From positions 1-64,000 of the forward strand of contig NZ_JABRVQ010000006.1 in NCBI RefSeq assembly GCF_013248965.1: a stretch of 64,000 nucleotides of DNA. The letters are read 5' to 3'. Shown in pieces: positions 36,495-44,291 of this stretch (its first letter is position 1; each line of letters opens with the position of its first letter). Below the pieces are notes generated by a model. It worked only from the letters and a program-made list of their open reading frames with translations. It was not told the DNA's origin and did not search any database. The translations under genes and the position numbers were made by a program. Source of the DNA: Psychrobacter okhotskensis (GTDB lineage: Bacteria; Pseudomonadota; Gammaproteobacteria; Pseudomonadales; Moraxellaceae).

Positions 36495-37019
36495 CTAAAT
36501 TTTAAGAGAGGATAAATCTAAGCCTTGTGCTTGGCCCGCCTTCGATAGTCGCAGCTCAACTTGACGAGCCTCTTTATCTGTATCAGCGCTGTTGGCTTGC
36601 GTCATATCGATAAACATAGTCGGCGGCGGTAAGTAGCTGTCCGCACGGCTGGCCCATTCGATAATGACCAGCGCATTTGGTTCATCGAGATACTCATCGA
36701 AACCGATAAAAGACAGCTCTTCTGGGTCTTGCAGACGATATAAATCAGCATGATAAACAGGCTTAATTGAGTCGTCATTTTGCTGAATGCTATAAGGTTC
36801 CACTAAGGTGTAAGTCGGGCTTTTAACGGCACCCGAATGTCCGAGCGCTTGCAACCAATAACGCGTTAGCGTGGTTTTACCTGCGCCCAAATCACCCGCT
36901 AGCCAGACACTACCGGATAGTGGTAATGCCGCCAATTGTGCCGCCAAACGCTGAGTATCGGCTTCAGAATACAGCGTCAACATTTTTACGTTTTTGTCTT
37001 CCATTGTACTATTAAGCAT
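36495..37019 (-). CDS. tsaE: TsaE, tRNA threonylcarbamoyladenosine biosynthesis ATPase
   Basis: A 174-aa P-loop ATPase required for t6A37 tRNA modification with TsaB, TsaC and TsaD. The Walker A is AGDLGAGKTTLTR, followed by VKSPTYTLVEPY, YHADLYRL and the late IIEWASRAD. Its first 12 residues overlap the end of the QueD-like gene by 8 bp. The start could lie at Met6 or Met13. It heads the conserved tsaE-mutL-miaA-hfq order. Confidence 0.93.
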   Translation of the reverse strand: MLNSTMEDKNVKMLTLYSEADTQRLAAQLAALPLSGSVWLAGDLGAGKTTLTRYWLQALGHSGAVKSPTYTLVEPYSIQQNDDSIKPVYHADLYRLQDPEELSFIGFDEYLDEPNALVIIEWASRADSYLPPPTMFIDMTQANSADTDKEARQVELRLSKAGQAQGLDLSSLKI

Positions 37020-37635
37020 CAGGCTTACCTGTCTGTACTTGCGTATGTACCTGCATAGTCACGGATGGATTGACAAAGCGCTCACCGCGAATCAGCTTGG
37101 TATACAACTCGGTGTCATGCCATTCAGCACTCACTTGGTCGCTGAACTCAAATTCTTCTAAATTAAGCTCGCCCATTTGCGCGTTTGCCACATCATCAGC
37201 AAAGCACTGTGCGTAACCGGTTGCCGTCTCATGGGCAATCACCGAGTAAACGCTGACATCAGACTCACCGTTTTGCATTTGGGTTTGTTTTAGAATTTCT
37301 TGCGCCCAAAAGAATATCACGCGCGAGAACTGCTCTGCGGACGGCGAGACTGGCAAACTTATCCAGCGTGCGCTGAACTTTTTACAAGCCTCAATATACT
37401 CAGGATCGTCCTTATTCCAAAAGCAAATGGCATGATCAAAGCTGTCGATGATGTCTTTAATCGAAGACTTTAATAAGCCAAAATCATAGACCATTTGCCC
37501 GTGATCTAAACGCTTGGCTTCTAGAATCAGCTCAATCTGATAGCTATGACCATGGATAGAATGCTTACAACGCTCAGAGCTACAGTTACGCACGATATGA
37601 GCATTTTCAAATTTAAAAAGTTTACGGATACGCAT
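37012..37635 (-). CDS. queD: QueD-like 6-carboxytetrahydropterin synthase family protein
   Basis: A 207-aa protein of the 6-pyruvoyl/6-carboxytetrahydropterin synthase fold. ENAHIVRN and HSIHGHSYQ give the zinc-binding His set, with Cys in SERCKHS as probable catalytic residue. DFGLLKSSIKDIIDSFDHA follows. It is longer than E. coli QueD (121 aa) because of extra C-terminal sequence, so the role in queuosine synthesis is likely but not certain. I chose the ATG at 37635, since the longer frame starts with GTG at 37662. It overlaps tsaE. Confidence 0.8.
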   Translation of the reverse strand: MRIRKLFKFENAHIVRNCSSERCKHSIHGHSYQIELILEAKRLDHGQMVYDFGLLKSSIKDIIDSFDHAICFWNKDDPEYIEACKKFSARWISLPVSPSAEQFSRVIFFWAQEILKQTQMQNGESDVSVYSVIAHETATGYAQCFADDVANAQMGELNLEEFEFSDQVSAEWHDTELYTKLIRGERFVNPSVTMQVHTQVQTGKPDA

Positions 37636-38012
37636 AATAATTTTGACCAAAACAGTAAGCACTATCGTGCTAAATATTAATAACTAAAGGTTTGCCACAG
37701 CGAATCATTGGCTTGTCGCTTATTATAGCAAATTGGCATGTATCCGTAAGTAAGCACTTATTAATAGCAATATTGGCTAAATAAATCTATTGCCTACAAC
37801 GTCTATTTATAAAATACGAATTTAAGGCATAGCATCGACAAAGGCAGGGTTGGATCGAATCGTAGGTGAATTGTGCAGAGGCTATCTATTACCTACCCTT
37901 CAGCCTATACTCAATCCAGTACGCAGCGTTTGCGGCCATTGTAGCAATATCGCCTACTAGTCAGCTAATTTGGCTTAGAGGATGGTATAAGCTACCTAAA
38001 AAGGAAAAAATC
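37636..38012. other. Intergenic region upstream of the small basic protein gene
   Basis: A 377-bp region between divergent genes. An in-frame extension of the downstream gene reaches 37866 but has no protein-like character, so I treat it as leader. No promoter or RNA motif was confidently recognised. Confidence 0.3.
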
Positions 38013-38132
38013 ATGAGTAAAGGTCAAGATAGTAAGAAGAATGTAAAAAAGAAGCCACTGTTAACGGCAAAAGAGAAAAAAGCGGCTAAACAATCAAAGA
38101 AAGAAGACAGTGGTAGTATTTTATTTAGGTAA
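38013..38132 (+). CDS. Small basic Lys-rich protein, 39 aa
   Basis: The ATG at 38013 is preceded by AAGGA and opens a 39-aa protein beginning MSKGQDSKKNVKKKP and containing TAKEKKAAKQSKK. It is strongly basic, with no Cys and no membrane segment. Similar short Lys-rich proteins starting MSKGQxSKK are, as I recall, widespread in gammaproteobacteria, function unknown, perhaps nucleic-acid binding. The longer upstream frame (to 37866) has an unlikely composition and no ribosome site. Confidence 0.7.
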   Translation: MSKGQDSKKNVKKKPLLTAKEKKAAKQSKKEDSGSILFR

Positions 38133-38185
38133 ACATTAATATTCAATGCACCACTGTGCTAATTGAAACCCTATTAATTAAAGCT

Positions 38186-38222
38186 ATGCCAATCGAACCT
38201 CAAGGTTTGATTGGCATTTCTT
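38186..38222 (+). terminator. Terminator after the small basic protein gene
   Basis: A 14-bp stem with one mismatch (ATGCCAATCGAACC with GGTTTGATTGGCAT) and loop TCAA lies 53 bp downstream of the stop, followed by a T-rich stretch. Confidence 0.7.
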
Positions 38223-38245
38223 ATATTTGATTGGCATTTCTTATA
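38206..38245. repeat. Perfect 20-bp tandem duplication overlapping the terminator arm
   Basis: The unit TTTGATTGGCATTTCTTATA occurs twice head to tail (38206-38225 and 38226-38245) without a mismatch. It duplicates the 3' arm of the preceding hairpin, so either copy could pair with the 5' arm. Confidence 0.85.
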
Positions 38246-38266
38246 TTAGATGATGCTTTGATACTA

Positions 38267-38434
38267 GGGTGTATCCTCATTTTAAAAATAGTCATAAAAA
38301 TGAGATAAATCGCCGTCAAACGAGAAAATAGCGCAAATAATATCGGGATATTAGTCAGCTGTTTGACGGTGTTCGGCAAAATTTAGCCATTTTTAGACCA
38401 TTTAGATACAATCGAGTGAATTGAAGATACGCCC
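38267..38434. repeat. MITE-like palindromic element, family 2, second copy
   Basis: A 168-bp element starting GGGTGTATCCTCATTT and ending TTGAAGATACGCCC, with TA on both sides (38265-38266, 38435-38436). It aligns along its length with the copy at 13676 (shared CCGTCAAAC, ATAATATCG, TTTGACG and GCCATTTTTAG). It lies between the convergent small basic gene and the ynfA-like gene. On the minus strand its terminal G completes the ynfA-like TAG stop. Confidence 0.85.
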
Positions 38435-38766
38435 TAAGTACTGCGCGGTGCAAACATAATAATCGCCATCCCTAACAGCGCGACCGTCGAACCCACTATA
38501 TCCCACGTGGTTGGTCGAATACCATTCACCGTCCACAACCATAAAATCGCCATCACCACATACACCCCACCATAAGCTGCGTAGACTCTACCCACAGCCG
38601 TTGGATGTAATGTCAGCAACCAAACAAAAGCGGCTAAACTAAGCACGCTGGGAACAAGCAGCCAGATTGACTTACCTTCTCGCAGCCATAGATAAGGCAG
38701 GTAACAACCGACAATCTCAGCTAATGCTGTCAAAGCGAACAGCGCTACTGTCTTTAATTCTGTCAA
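38434..38766 (-). CDS. UPF0060 / YnfA-family membrane protein
   Basis: A 110-aa inner-membrane protein with four hydrophobic helices. Family marks are [30 protein letters not shown] and the late MAIIMFAP. YnfA is related to small multidrug-resistance transporters; transport by this member is unproven. The TAG stop at 38436-38434 is made by the TA and terminal base of a repeat element. It lies 6 bp after the PhzF-family gene on the same strand. Confidence 0.9.
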   Translation of the reverse strand: MTELKTVALFALTALAEIVGCYLPYLWLREGKSIWLLVPSVLSLAAFVWLLTLHPTAVGRVYAAYGGVYVVMAILWLWTVNGIRPTTWDIVGSTVALLGMAIIMFAPRST

Positions 38767-38772
38767 AACCCG

Positions 38773-39585
38773 CTACTCCTCAACCGTGATAAAGCCTGTC
38801 ATATACTGCACGGCATTGCCAGAAATAAGCACTCTATCGCCTGCAACGACACAGTGTAAAGCCCCGCCTCGAGTTGATGCTTGATAAGCAATCAATTCAT
38901 TTTTACCCAAATGCTCTGCCCACAGTGGCGCAAGTCCCGTATGAGCCGAACCTGTGACTGGGTCTTCATCGCCACCATTGGCTGGCCAAAAATAACGAGA
39001 AATAAAATCGTATTCTTTATATTCAGCAGACTTAGCCTGACAAGTAACCACCACATCTAAGGGTGCGAGCTGTTTTAGCTGTTCGTTATCGCGCGCTACT
39101 GTTAATACGTCGGCTTCAGTATTATAAATCACAAAATAAGCTTGGGTATTTTTATAAACTTCAGCTGGTGCAATAGATAATCCTGCTAGCAAGCTATCGG
39201 GAATATTATCAACTTTCTCGGGCTTAGCATTAGGAAAGTCCATTTGTATTTTGCCATCATCTGTTTGCACGACGGTTAATATACCAACCGCTTTGGCTGA
39301 AAATTTAATAAACGCTAAATTAGGGTTTTTATTAAATAACACAAAAGCAGAAGCCAAAGTCGCATGTCCGCAAAAAGCAATCTCAGTCAATGGTGAAAAC
39401 CAGCGGATATGATAAATGTCTTTGTCATCAGCCACAATAAAAGCCGTTTCAGATAAATTATTTTCAAAGGCAATCGATTGCATTAACTCATCAGCAAGCC
39501 AGCTATCTGTAATGATAACCGCCGCTGAATTGCCTTTAAAAATAGTATCCGTAAAAGCATCAACGACATTAATTTCTAGTTGCAT
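38773..39585 (-). CDS. PhzF-family isomerase/epimerase
   Basis: A 270-aa protein with the diaminopimelate-epimerase-like fold. The family features are VDAFTDTIFKGNSAAV, NNLSETAFIV (catalytic Glu), EIAFCGHATLASAFV and DPVTGSAHTGLAP. PhzF itself acts in phenazine synthesis, but no other phenazine genes are here, so the substrate is unknown. I prefer the ATG at 39585 with GAG upstream over the TTG at 39624. It forms a short operon with the ynfA-like gene. Confidence 0.88.
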   Translation of the reverse strand: MQLEINVVDAFTDTIFKGNSAAVIITDSWLADELMQSIAFENNLSETAFIVADDKDIYHIRWFSPLTEIAFCGHATLASAFVLFNKNPNLAFIKFSAKAVGILTVVQTDDGKIQMDFPNAKPEKVDNIPDSLLAGLSIAPAEVYKNTQAYFVIYNTEADVLTVARDNEQLKQLAPLDVVVTCQAKSAEYKEYDFISRYFWPANGGDEDPVTGSAHTGLAPLWAEHLGKNELIAYQASTRGGALHCVVAGDRVLISGNAVQYMTGFITVEE

Positions 39586-39656
39586 AGCATTCTCATATTT
39601 TTTATTGAAATTTTTTTTGGCCAATACTTACTTACATTAAGGCTCATTAGCTCCTT

Positions 39657-40118
39657 TTATATCCAGCGTCTGACTCTTGATATATAAACCTGATACTTCT
39701 TACCAAATTTTTGCTTCATCATCTGCTCTTCTGGCTGGATCTGAAAACGTGTCATATAAAGTATAAAAATGGGTAATAATACAAACGCTAGATAGTGAGA
39801 CAAATATAGTGCCCAGCCTAATAAGACAAGCACCAAACCTACATACATAGGGTTACGGCTATATCGATATACACCATCAGTCACTAAACTAGAGACCTGC
39901 TCAAGGGCTTGTGGATTGGCGGTGGTCTGCGCTTTTTTAAATTGAATCACGCCCATAATACTACTGCCCACTCCTATCACACCCAAACCCACTGCCAGCG
40001 CCGTTGAGCCAGTGAGCGAGAACTTCAAAGCAGGTACAATTTTAGACACGCCAACCATGGCAGCTGCCGTAATGATGACTTGTGCTGGTGGTGGTACTTT
40101 TAGTGCTAAGGATTTCAT
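39657..40118 (-). CDS. Isoprenylcysteine carboxyl methyltransferase-like membrane protein
   Basis: A 153-aa integral membrane protein with about four helices. The C-terminal YSRNPMYVGLVLVLLGW and IQPEEQMMKQKFGKKYQVY match the SAM-binding region of the ICMT/PEMT group. Bacterial members methylate unknown lipids or proteins. The ATG at 40118 is preferred, since the longer frame starts with GTG at 40130. It is probably upstream in the same transcript as the PhzF gene. Confidence 0.78.
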   Translation of the reverse strand: MKSLALKVPPPAQVIITAAAMVGVSKIVPALKFSLTGSTALAVGLGVIGVGSSIMGVIQFKKAQTTANPQALEQVSSLVTDGVYRYSRNPMYVGLVLVLLGWALYLSHYLAFVLLPIFILYMTRFQIQPEEQMMKQKFGKKYQVYISRVRRWI

Positions 40119-40593
40119 AAGACCACCCACAAGTTTTTGTTGAATTCATGCTTTTATCTTTATTCATTGTGTCCGCTGACTACTAAGACACTATTGAAAA
40201 TCTGTAGCATTATAATGATAGATATTTTATATCGGCAAGCCTTAACATTATTTATCTAGGCTAGTTTGGCAATAGGGAGATAGCGCTAGATGACAAATAC
40301 GGGGCAGCTATCTACCTCTTTGTTAGCAATAACTGGCGCATAGTATCTAATTTATTTTAGTAATGTGTGACGGATTAAGTTTTTGCTTGATTGAATAGGC
40401 TTGAAATGGATGTTATCTGTTAACTCAAATAACTATGCAATATTAGAGCTCTTGCAAAAGCACTATTTTACTGAAAAGTGATTCAAAGGCTAGTGACGAC
40501 TTATGCAAGAGGTTTATTAAAATAATACTAATTGAGTTAAAACTGTTATATTAAAATATAAGCATCTTTCAGAGAAATAAAATTATATCAAAT
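40119..40593. other. Gene-free region with a short inverted repeat
   Basis: No gene was recognised in these 475 bp. An 8-bp perfect inverted repeat CTCTTGCA (40449-40456) / TGCAAGAG (40504-40511) encloses a smaller hairpin CACT-TTTT/AAAAGTG. The outer arms resemble insertion-sequence ends, so it may be a decayed mini-element, but no target duplication was found. Confidence 0.35.
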
Positions 40594-41019
40594 TCAATCA
40601 AATGCTTTATGATAAATATCACCACACTTATGACACATCCACTGATTCATCCAATAATCATACTTTTCTGGAAATTCAACTTTATTATAACTCAATGCCT
40701 TCTTCATAAGATAAATGGCAAACCCTATTACAGCGATACCTAAAAGCTTTAAAAACCACCCACCAGCTAGCATAAAAACGCCTACAACAATCATAATGAT
40801 AAAAACACCGATACCTTGTTTTACAGGCGGGGCAGCTTTGTTTGCAAGTGTAGATCGTGATGTGCCACTTGTGGTAGTGTGAGCAGCTCCTCCACCTACA
40901 CCTGCCCTAGCAACACCACCACCAACTGTGCGACTGGTGGTATTAATCTGTTGAGTTCCAGATTCGTATACCACTTCAAGTCGCTGACAATTATCAGAAC
41001 CACATTTTAGACAGTTCAT
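40594..41019 (-). CDS. Membrane protein with split zinc ribbon, unknown function
   Basis: A 141-aa protein. The N-terminal MNCLKCGSDNC and the C-terminal MCHKCGDIYH each supply a CxxC pair that could form one zinc ribbon. Between them are a Gly/Thr-rich stretch (residues 30-65) and two adjacent hydrophobic helices (about 70-105). Both ends would therefore lie on the same side of the membrane. I do not recognise a named family. It is monocistronic. Confidence 0.65.
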   Translation of the reverse strand: MNCLKCGSDNCQRLEVVYESGTQQINTTSRTVGGGVARAGVGGGAAHTTTSGTSRSTLANKAAPPVKQGIGVFIIMIVVGVFMLAGGWFLKLLGIAVIGFAIYLMKKALSYNKVEFPEKYDYWMNQWMCHKCGDIYHKAFD

Positions 41020-41440
41020 TATAAAATTCCCCTATACTCGTTAATAGTTAAATTGGATAGCACTTTTTATTTTTTCTAAAAACAGTATATTAGAATTCAT
41101 AAAAATAGAGAATGCTTTAATGGATGAATGTTGACTAACACATTTGTTACAAGAATAAGCTAAAACATACATTTAAGCAATATTTAGTAAGCTTAATTTG
41201 ATTAAAAAATTAAGCTTCGACTGTCTTTTTGATAAAATTTGATTGAACTATTGAAGCAGGCAGTTCAGTGACTTATATTTATAATATGACTGACATTTCT
41301 AGGTGAGTCATACTCTTTAATGGCAGATAATAGCGGATGACACAATGAGCTCTCCCCCTTTCTCATAAAATTAATGAAAAAATCCCGACATAAAAAAGCC
41401 TATCTATAAAAGATAGGCTTTTCTAAATCAAACTCGTTAT
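41020..41440. other. Intergenic region with a terminator
   Basis: This 421-bp AT-rich region separates two minus-strand genes. A 12-bp perfect stem AAAAGCCTATCT/AGATAGGCTTTT (41394-41405 with 41411-41422) ends the carboxynorspermidine operon. The rest has nothing recognisable. Confidence 0.6.
41394..41422 (-). terminator. Terminator of the carboxynorspermidine operon
   Basis: A 12-bp perfect stem with loop ATAAA and A/T runs on both sides lies 19 bp after the stop of the dehydrogenase gene. Confidence 0.88.
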
Positions 41441-42715
41441 TTAAACATCAAACTCTAATGCTCTGTCACCTTCGCTATCTTTGATACGCGTTGGCAAGCC
41501 AATTTTATTGAGCAGATTGATAAATGGCTTGGCATCTAGCTCTTCAACGTTGACCATCTTGCCAGCATCCCACTCGCCAGTCGCGACTAACATCGCAGCC
41601 GCGACAGGTGGTACGCCTGCGGTATAAGAGATACCTTGGCTGCCGACTTCATTATAAGCGTCTTTATGATCGGAGACGTTATAGATAAAGATTTCGCTAT
41701 CAACGCCATTAATCTTACCTTTAACTTTGTCACCGATGCAAGTCTTGCCCGTATAGTTTGGTGCAAGCGAGCTTGGATCTGGTAGCACGGCTTTGACCAC
41801 TTTTAGCGGAATAACCTCTTGCCCTTCCGCAGTCATCACTGGCTGCTCAGACAATAGACCTAAGTTCTGTAGCACGGTAAAAACATTAATATAATGCTCA
41901 CCAAAGCCCATCCAAAAGCGAATGTTGGGCACATCTAAGTTAGCAGACAATGAATGAACTTCATCGTGACCGCTTAAGTAGCTGTTTTGCACGCCAACTA
42001 CTGGTAAATCGTCAGTACGCTTTACTTCAAACATTTTATTAGATTGCCACTTGCTGTTCTGCCAAGAGTAGACCGTTCCGGTGAATTCGCGGAAATTAAT
42101 CTCAGGGTCGAAGTTGGTGGCGAAGTATTTACCGTGGCTACCCGCATTGATATCAATAATATCAATATCAGTGACCGAGCCTGTATCCATCATGTCGTAG
42201 CCAAGGCGCGCATAGGCATTGACCATACCGGGATCAAAGCCTGCACCCAAAATCGCCGTGACATTGTTGTCCGCACAGCGCTGTTTACGCTGCCATTCAT
42301 AGTTGTTATACCATGGCGGCGTCTCGCAAATCTTACGCGGATCTTCGTGGATAGCGGTATCAATATAAGCAACACCTGTCTCAATACAAGCTTCTAATAC
42401 AGTCATATTGACAAATGCCGAACCGACATTGATAACAATTTGTATACCAGTATCTTGGATAAGCTGTGCCAATGCTTGGCTATCAATGGCATCAACTTGG
42501 TGCGTGTGCAAGATAGCAGCTTGTTTAAAGCTCTCTTTGTCTTTGACACTTTGCGCGATGGCATCACATTTAGTCTTGGTACGTGAGGCAATATGAATCT
42601 CGCCGAGCACATCATTATGCATCGCACATTTATGCGCGACCACTTGAGCGACACCGCCGGCGCCGATGATGAGTACGTCTTTTTTATTGGGCTTAGCTTG
42701 TTGGTTGGTATTCAA
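41441..42715 (-). CDS. Carboxynorspermidine synthase (saccharopine dehydrogenase family)
   Basis: A 424-aa oxidoreductase with an N-terminal NAD(P) fold (VLIIGAGGVAQVVAHKCA) and the family segments AYIDTAIHEDP, ILGAGFDPGMVNAYA and GISYTAGVPPVAAAMLVA. It makes carboxy(nor)spermidine from a diamine and aspartate semialdehyde. The frame extends to an ATG at 42745, but AGGAGG lies inside that extension, 9 nt before an in-frame TTG at 42715, so TTG is the probable start. It lies downstream of nspC, its pathway partner. Confidence 0.9.
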   Translation of the reverse strand: MNTNQQAKPNKKDVLIIGAGGVAQVVAHKCAMHNDVLGEIHIASRTKTKCDAIAQSVKDKESFKQAAILHTHQVDAIDSQALAQLIQDTGIQIVINVGSAFVNMTVLEACIETGVAYIDTAIHEDPRKICETPPWYNNYEWQRKQRCADNNVTAILGAGFDPGMVNAYARLGYDMMDTGSVTDIDIIDINAGSHGKYFATNFDPEINFREFTGTVYSWQNSKWQSNKMFEVKRTDDLPVVGVQNSYLSGHDEVHSLSANLDVPNIRFWMGFGEHYINVFTVLQNLGLLSEQPVMTAEGQEVIPLKVVKAVLPDPSSLAPNYTGKTCIGDKVKGKINGVDSEIFIYNVSDHKDAYNEVGSQGISYTAGVPPVAAAMLVATGEWDAGKMVNVEELDAKPFINLLNKIGLPTRIKDSEGDRALEFDV

Positions 42716-42832
42716 TGCAACAATCCTCCTTTGTGTCCCTGTCATCGCCTAAGAGGTGGCTAGTCAAAACAGAAACGAGTGAATGATATGCGTGAATTAA
42801 AAAGGAAGACCGAGGAAAACCCACGCACCCGT

Positions 42833-42858
42833 CGGGCAAAATCAGCTGTTTTTGCCCG
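42833..42858 (-). promoter_or_regulatory. Hairpin in the nspC-dehydrogenase spacer
   Basis: A 9-bp perfect stem (42833-42841 with 42850-42858, CGGGCAAAA arm) with an 8-nt loop stands in the 271-bp spacer between the two polyamine genes. On the minus strand no T-run follows, so it could be an attenuator, an RNA-processing site or a stability element rather than a simple terminator. Confidence 0.45.
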
Positions 42859-42986
42859 TGGCGATTATAACAATTTTTACTTACTTTTCGGCAAAAATTA
42901 CAACATAACTTAGAAAATCTGAGAGCAATACTCATTTCTAGATAGTTGTTTGGCAGTGTTATTGAATAATGCCAAGCATAATAGTG

Positions 42987-44201
42987 TTATGACAAACTCG
43001 CCTTATAATCTTGGTAATCAAACTCGCGCTGCACATCAATGCTGCCATCCAGACGACGAATTACAATCGCTGGCATGTTGATGCCATTGAACCAGTTTTT
43101 CTTTACCATGGTATAGCCTGCCGCATTACCAAACGCAATCTTATCGCCTACCTGTAATTGGTTAGGCAAGGCATACTCACCAAAAATATCGCCTGCCAAA
43201 CAAGAACGACCATAAATAATAGTGTTGTCCACCACGTCAGCTGTTTTGGCCATATCGACAGGTAAGATATTAATCGACTCTTTATTAATCGCTGCAATGG
43301 GTGCTGACTCGCGGTAAATGAGTAAGTCCAGCATATGCGCCTCTATTGAGGCATCGACGACTGCTAGGTTTTTTTCATTATGCATAGTATCTAAAACGCT
43401 TGTAACTAGTGATCCAGCGCCATGAATGCTCGCTTCACCCGGCTCAAGGTAAACTTGTACGCCGTATTTTTCACTAAAGCCTTTCAACCGCTCAGCAAGT
43501 TTTTCTAGTGGATAATCAGGGGCGATAAAGTGAATACCACCGCCCAAACTGACCCACTCAAGCTGCGCTAAAACGTCACCAAATCTAGCTTCGATATCAG
43601 CCAAGCTGTCGCTAAAAGCCTCAAAACTGTCATTTTCGCAATTGTTATGAATCATGACGCCAGTGATATCACTCAATACCGCCGCAATCTTATCTTTATC
43701 ATGCTCACCTAAGCGGCTAAATGGACGCGCAGGATCAGCGATGATAAACGATGAATTGCTAGTCTTTGGATTTAAGCGTAGCCCAACTGGAATACCCTTT
43801 GCCGCCGCTTGCTCTTTAAAGGCGTTAAGTTGCGAGATTGAATTAAAGATAATCTTATCGGCATAGCTTAATACTTCATCGATTTCATCTGCGCTGTAAG
43901 CAACGCTATAAGCATGGGTTTCTTTTTCATTATCACTGTCTTTACCTTTACCAAAAGTCTCGTAGCCAAGTCTGACTTCATTGAGTGACGACGAAGTGGT
44001 GCCATGCAGATAAGGCTGCATCACATCAAACACGCCCCACGTTGCAAAGCATTTGAGCGCCAATAAGGCTTTAGCGCCTGACAGCTCACACAGTCGCGCG
44101 ATAATCTGCATATTGGCAACGATTGCCGCTTCGTCGAGTAGATAATAAGGCGTTGGTGGCAAGGATGATTTTGTGGTTTTCAGCGAAGTTTTTGCATTCA
44201 T
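42987..44201 (-). CDS. nspC: Carboxynorspermidine decarboxylase
   Basis: A 404-aa PLP decarboxylase of the alanine-racemase-fold group. The PLP Lys is in LLALKCFATWG (near residue 50). Further marks are SSSLNEVRLG, the HNNCEND segment, SLGGGIHF, YLEPGEA and the catalytic YGRSCLAGD. It decarboxylates carboxynorspermidine/carboxyspermidine to norspermidine/spermidine. It is the first gene of the pair, and the DUF924 gene is divergent. Confidence 0.93.
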   Translation of the reverse strand: MNAKTSLKTTKSSLPPTPYYLLDEAAIVANMQIIARLCELSGAKALLALKCFATWGVFDVMQPYLHGTTSSSLNEVRLGYETFGKGKDSDNEKETHAYSVAYSADEIDEVLSYADKIIFNSISQLNAFKEQAAAKGIPVGLRLNPKTSNSSFIIADPARPFSRLGEHDKDKIAAVLSDITGVMIHNNCENDSFEAFSDSLADIEARFGDVLAQLEWVSLGGGIHFIAPDYPLEKLAERLKGFSEKYGVQVYLEPGEASIHGAGSLVTSVLDTMHNEKNLAVVDASIEAHMLDLLIYRESAPIAAINKESINILPVDMAKTADVVDNTIIYGRSCLAGDIFGEYALPNQLQVGDKIAFGNAAGYTMVKKNWFNGINMPAIVIRRLDGSIDVQREFDYQDYKASLS

Positions 44202-44291
44202 AAGAGGTTACCTAATAGCTGCTGTTGGTATCATGACAGATATAAATATTTGCGCTATAGTAGACTAAATCCACCGTAATTAGAATATCTT

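Noticed and set aside
37866-38012. 49-codon extension of the small basic protein
   Set aside because: The composition changes abruptly at Met50, which has a good ribosome site. The upstream part is unlike a protein.
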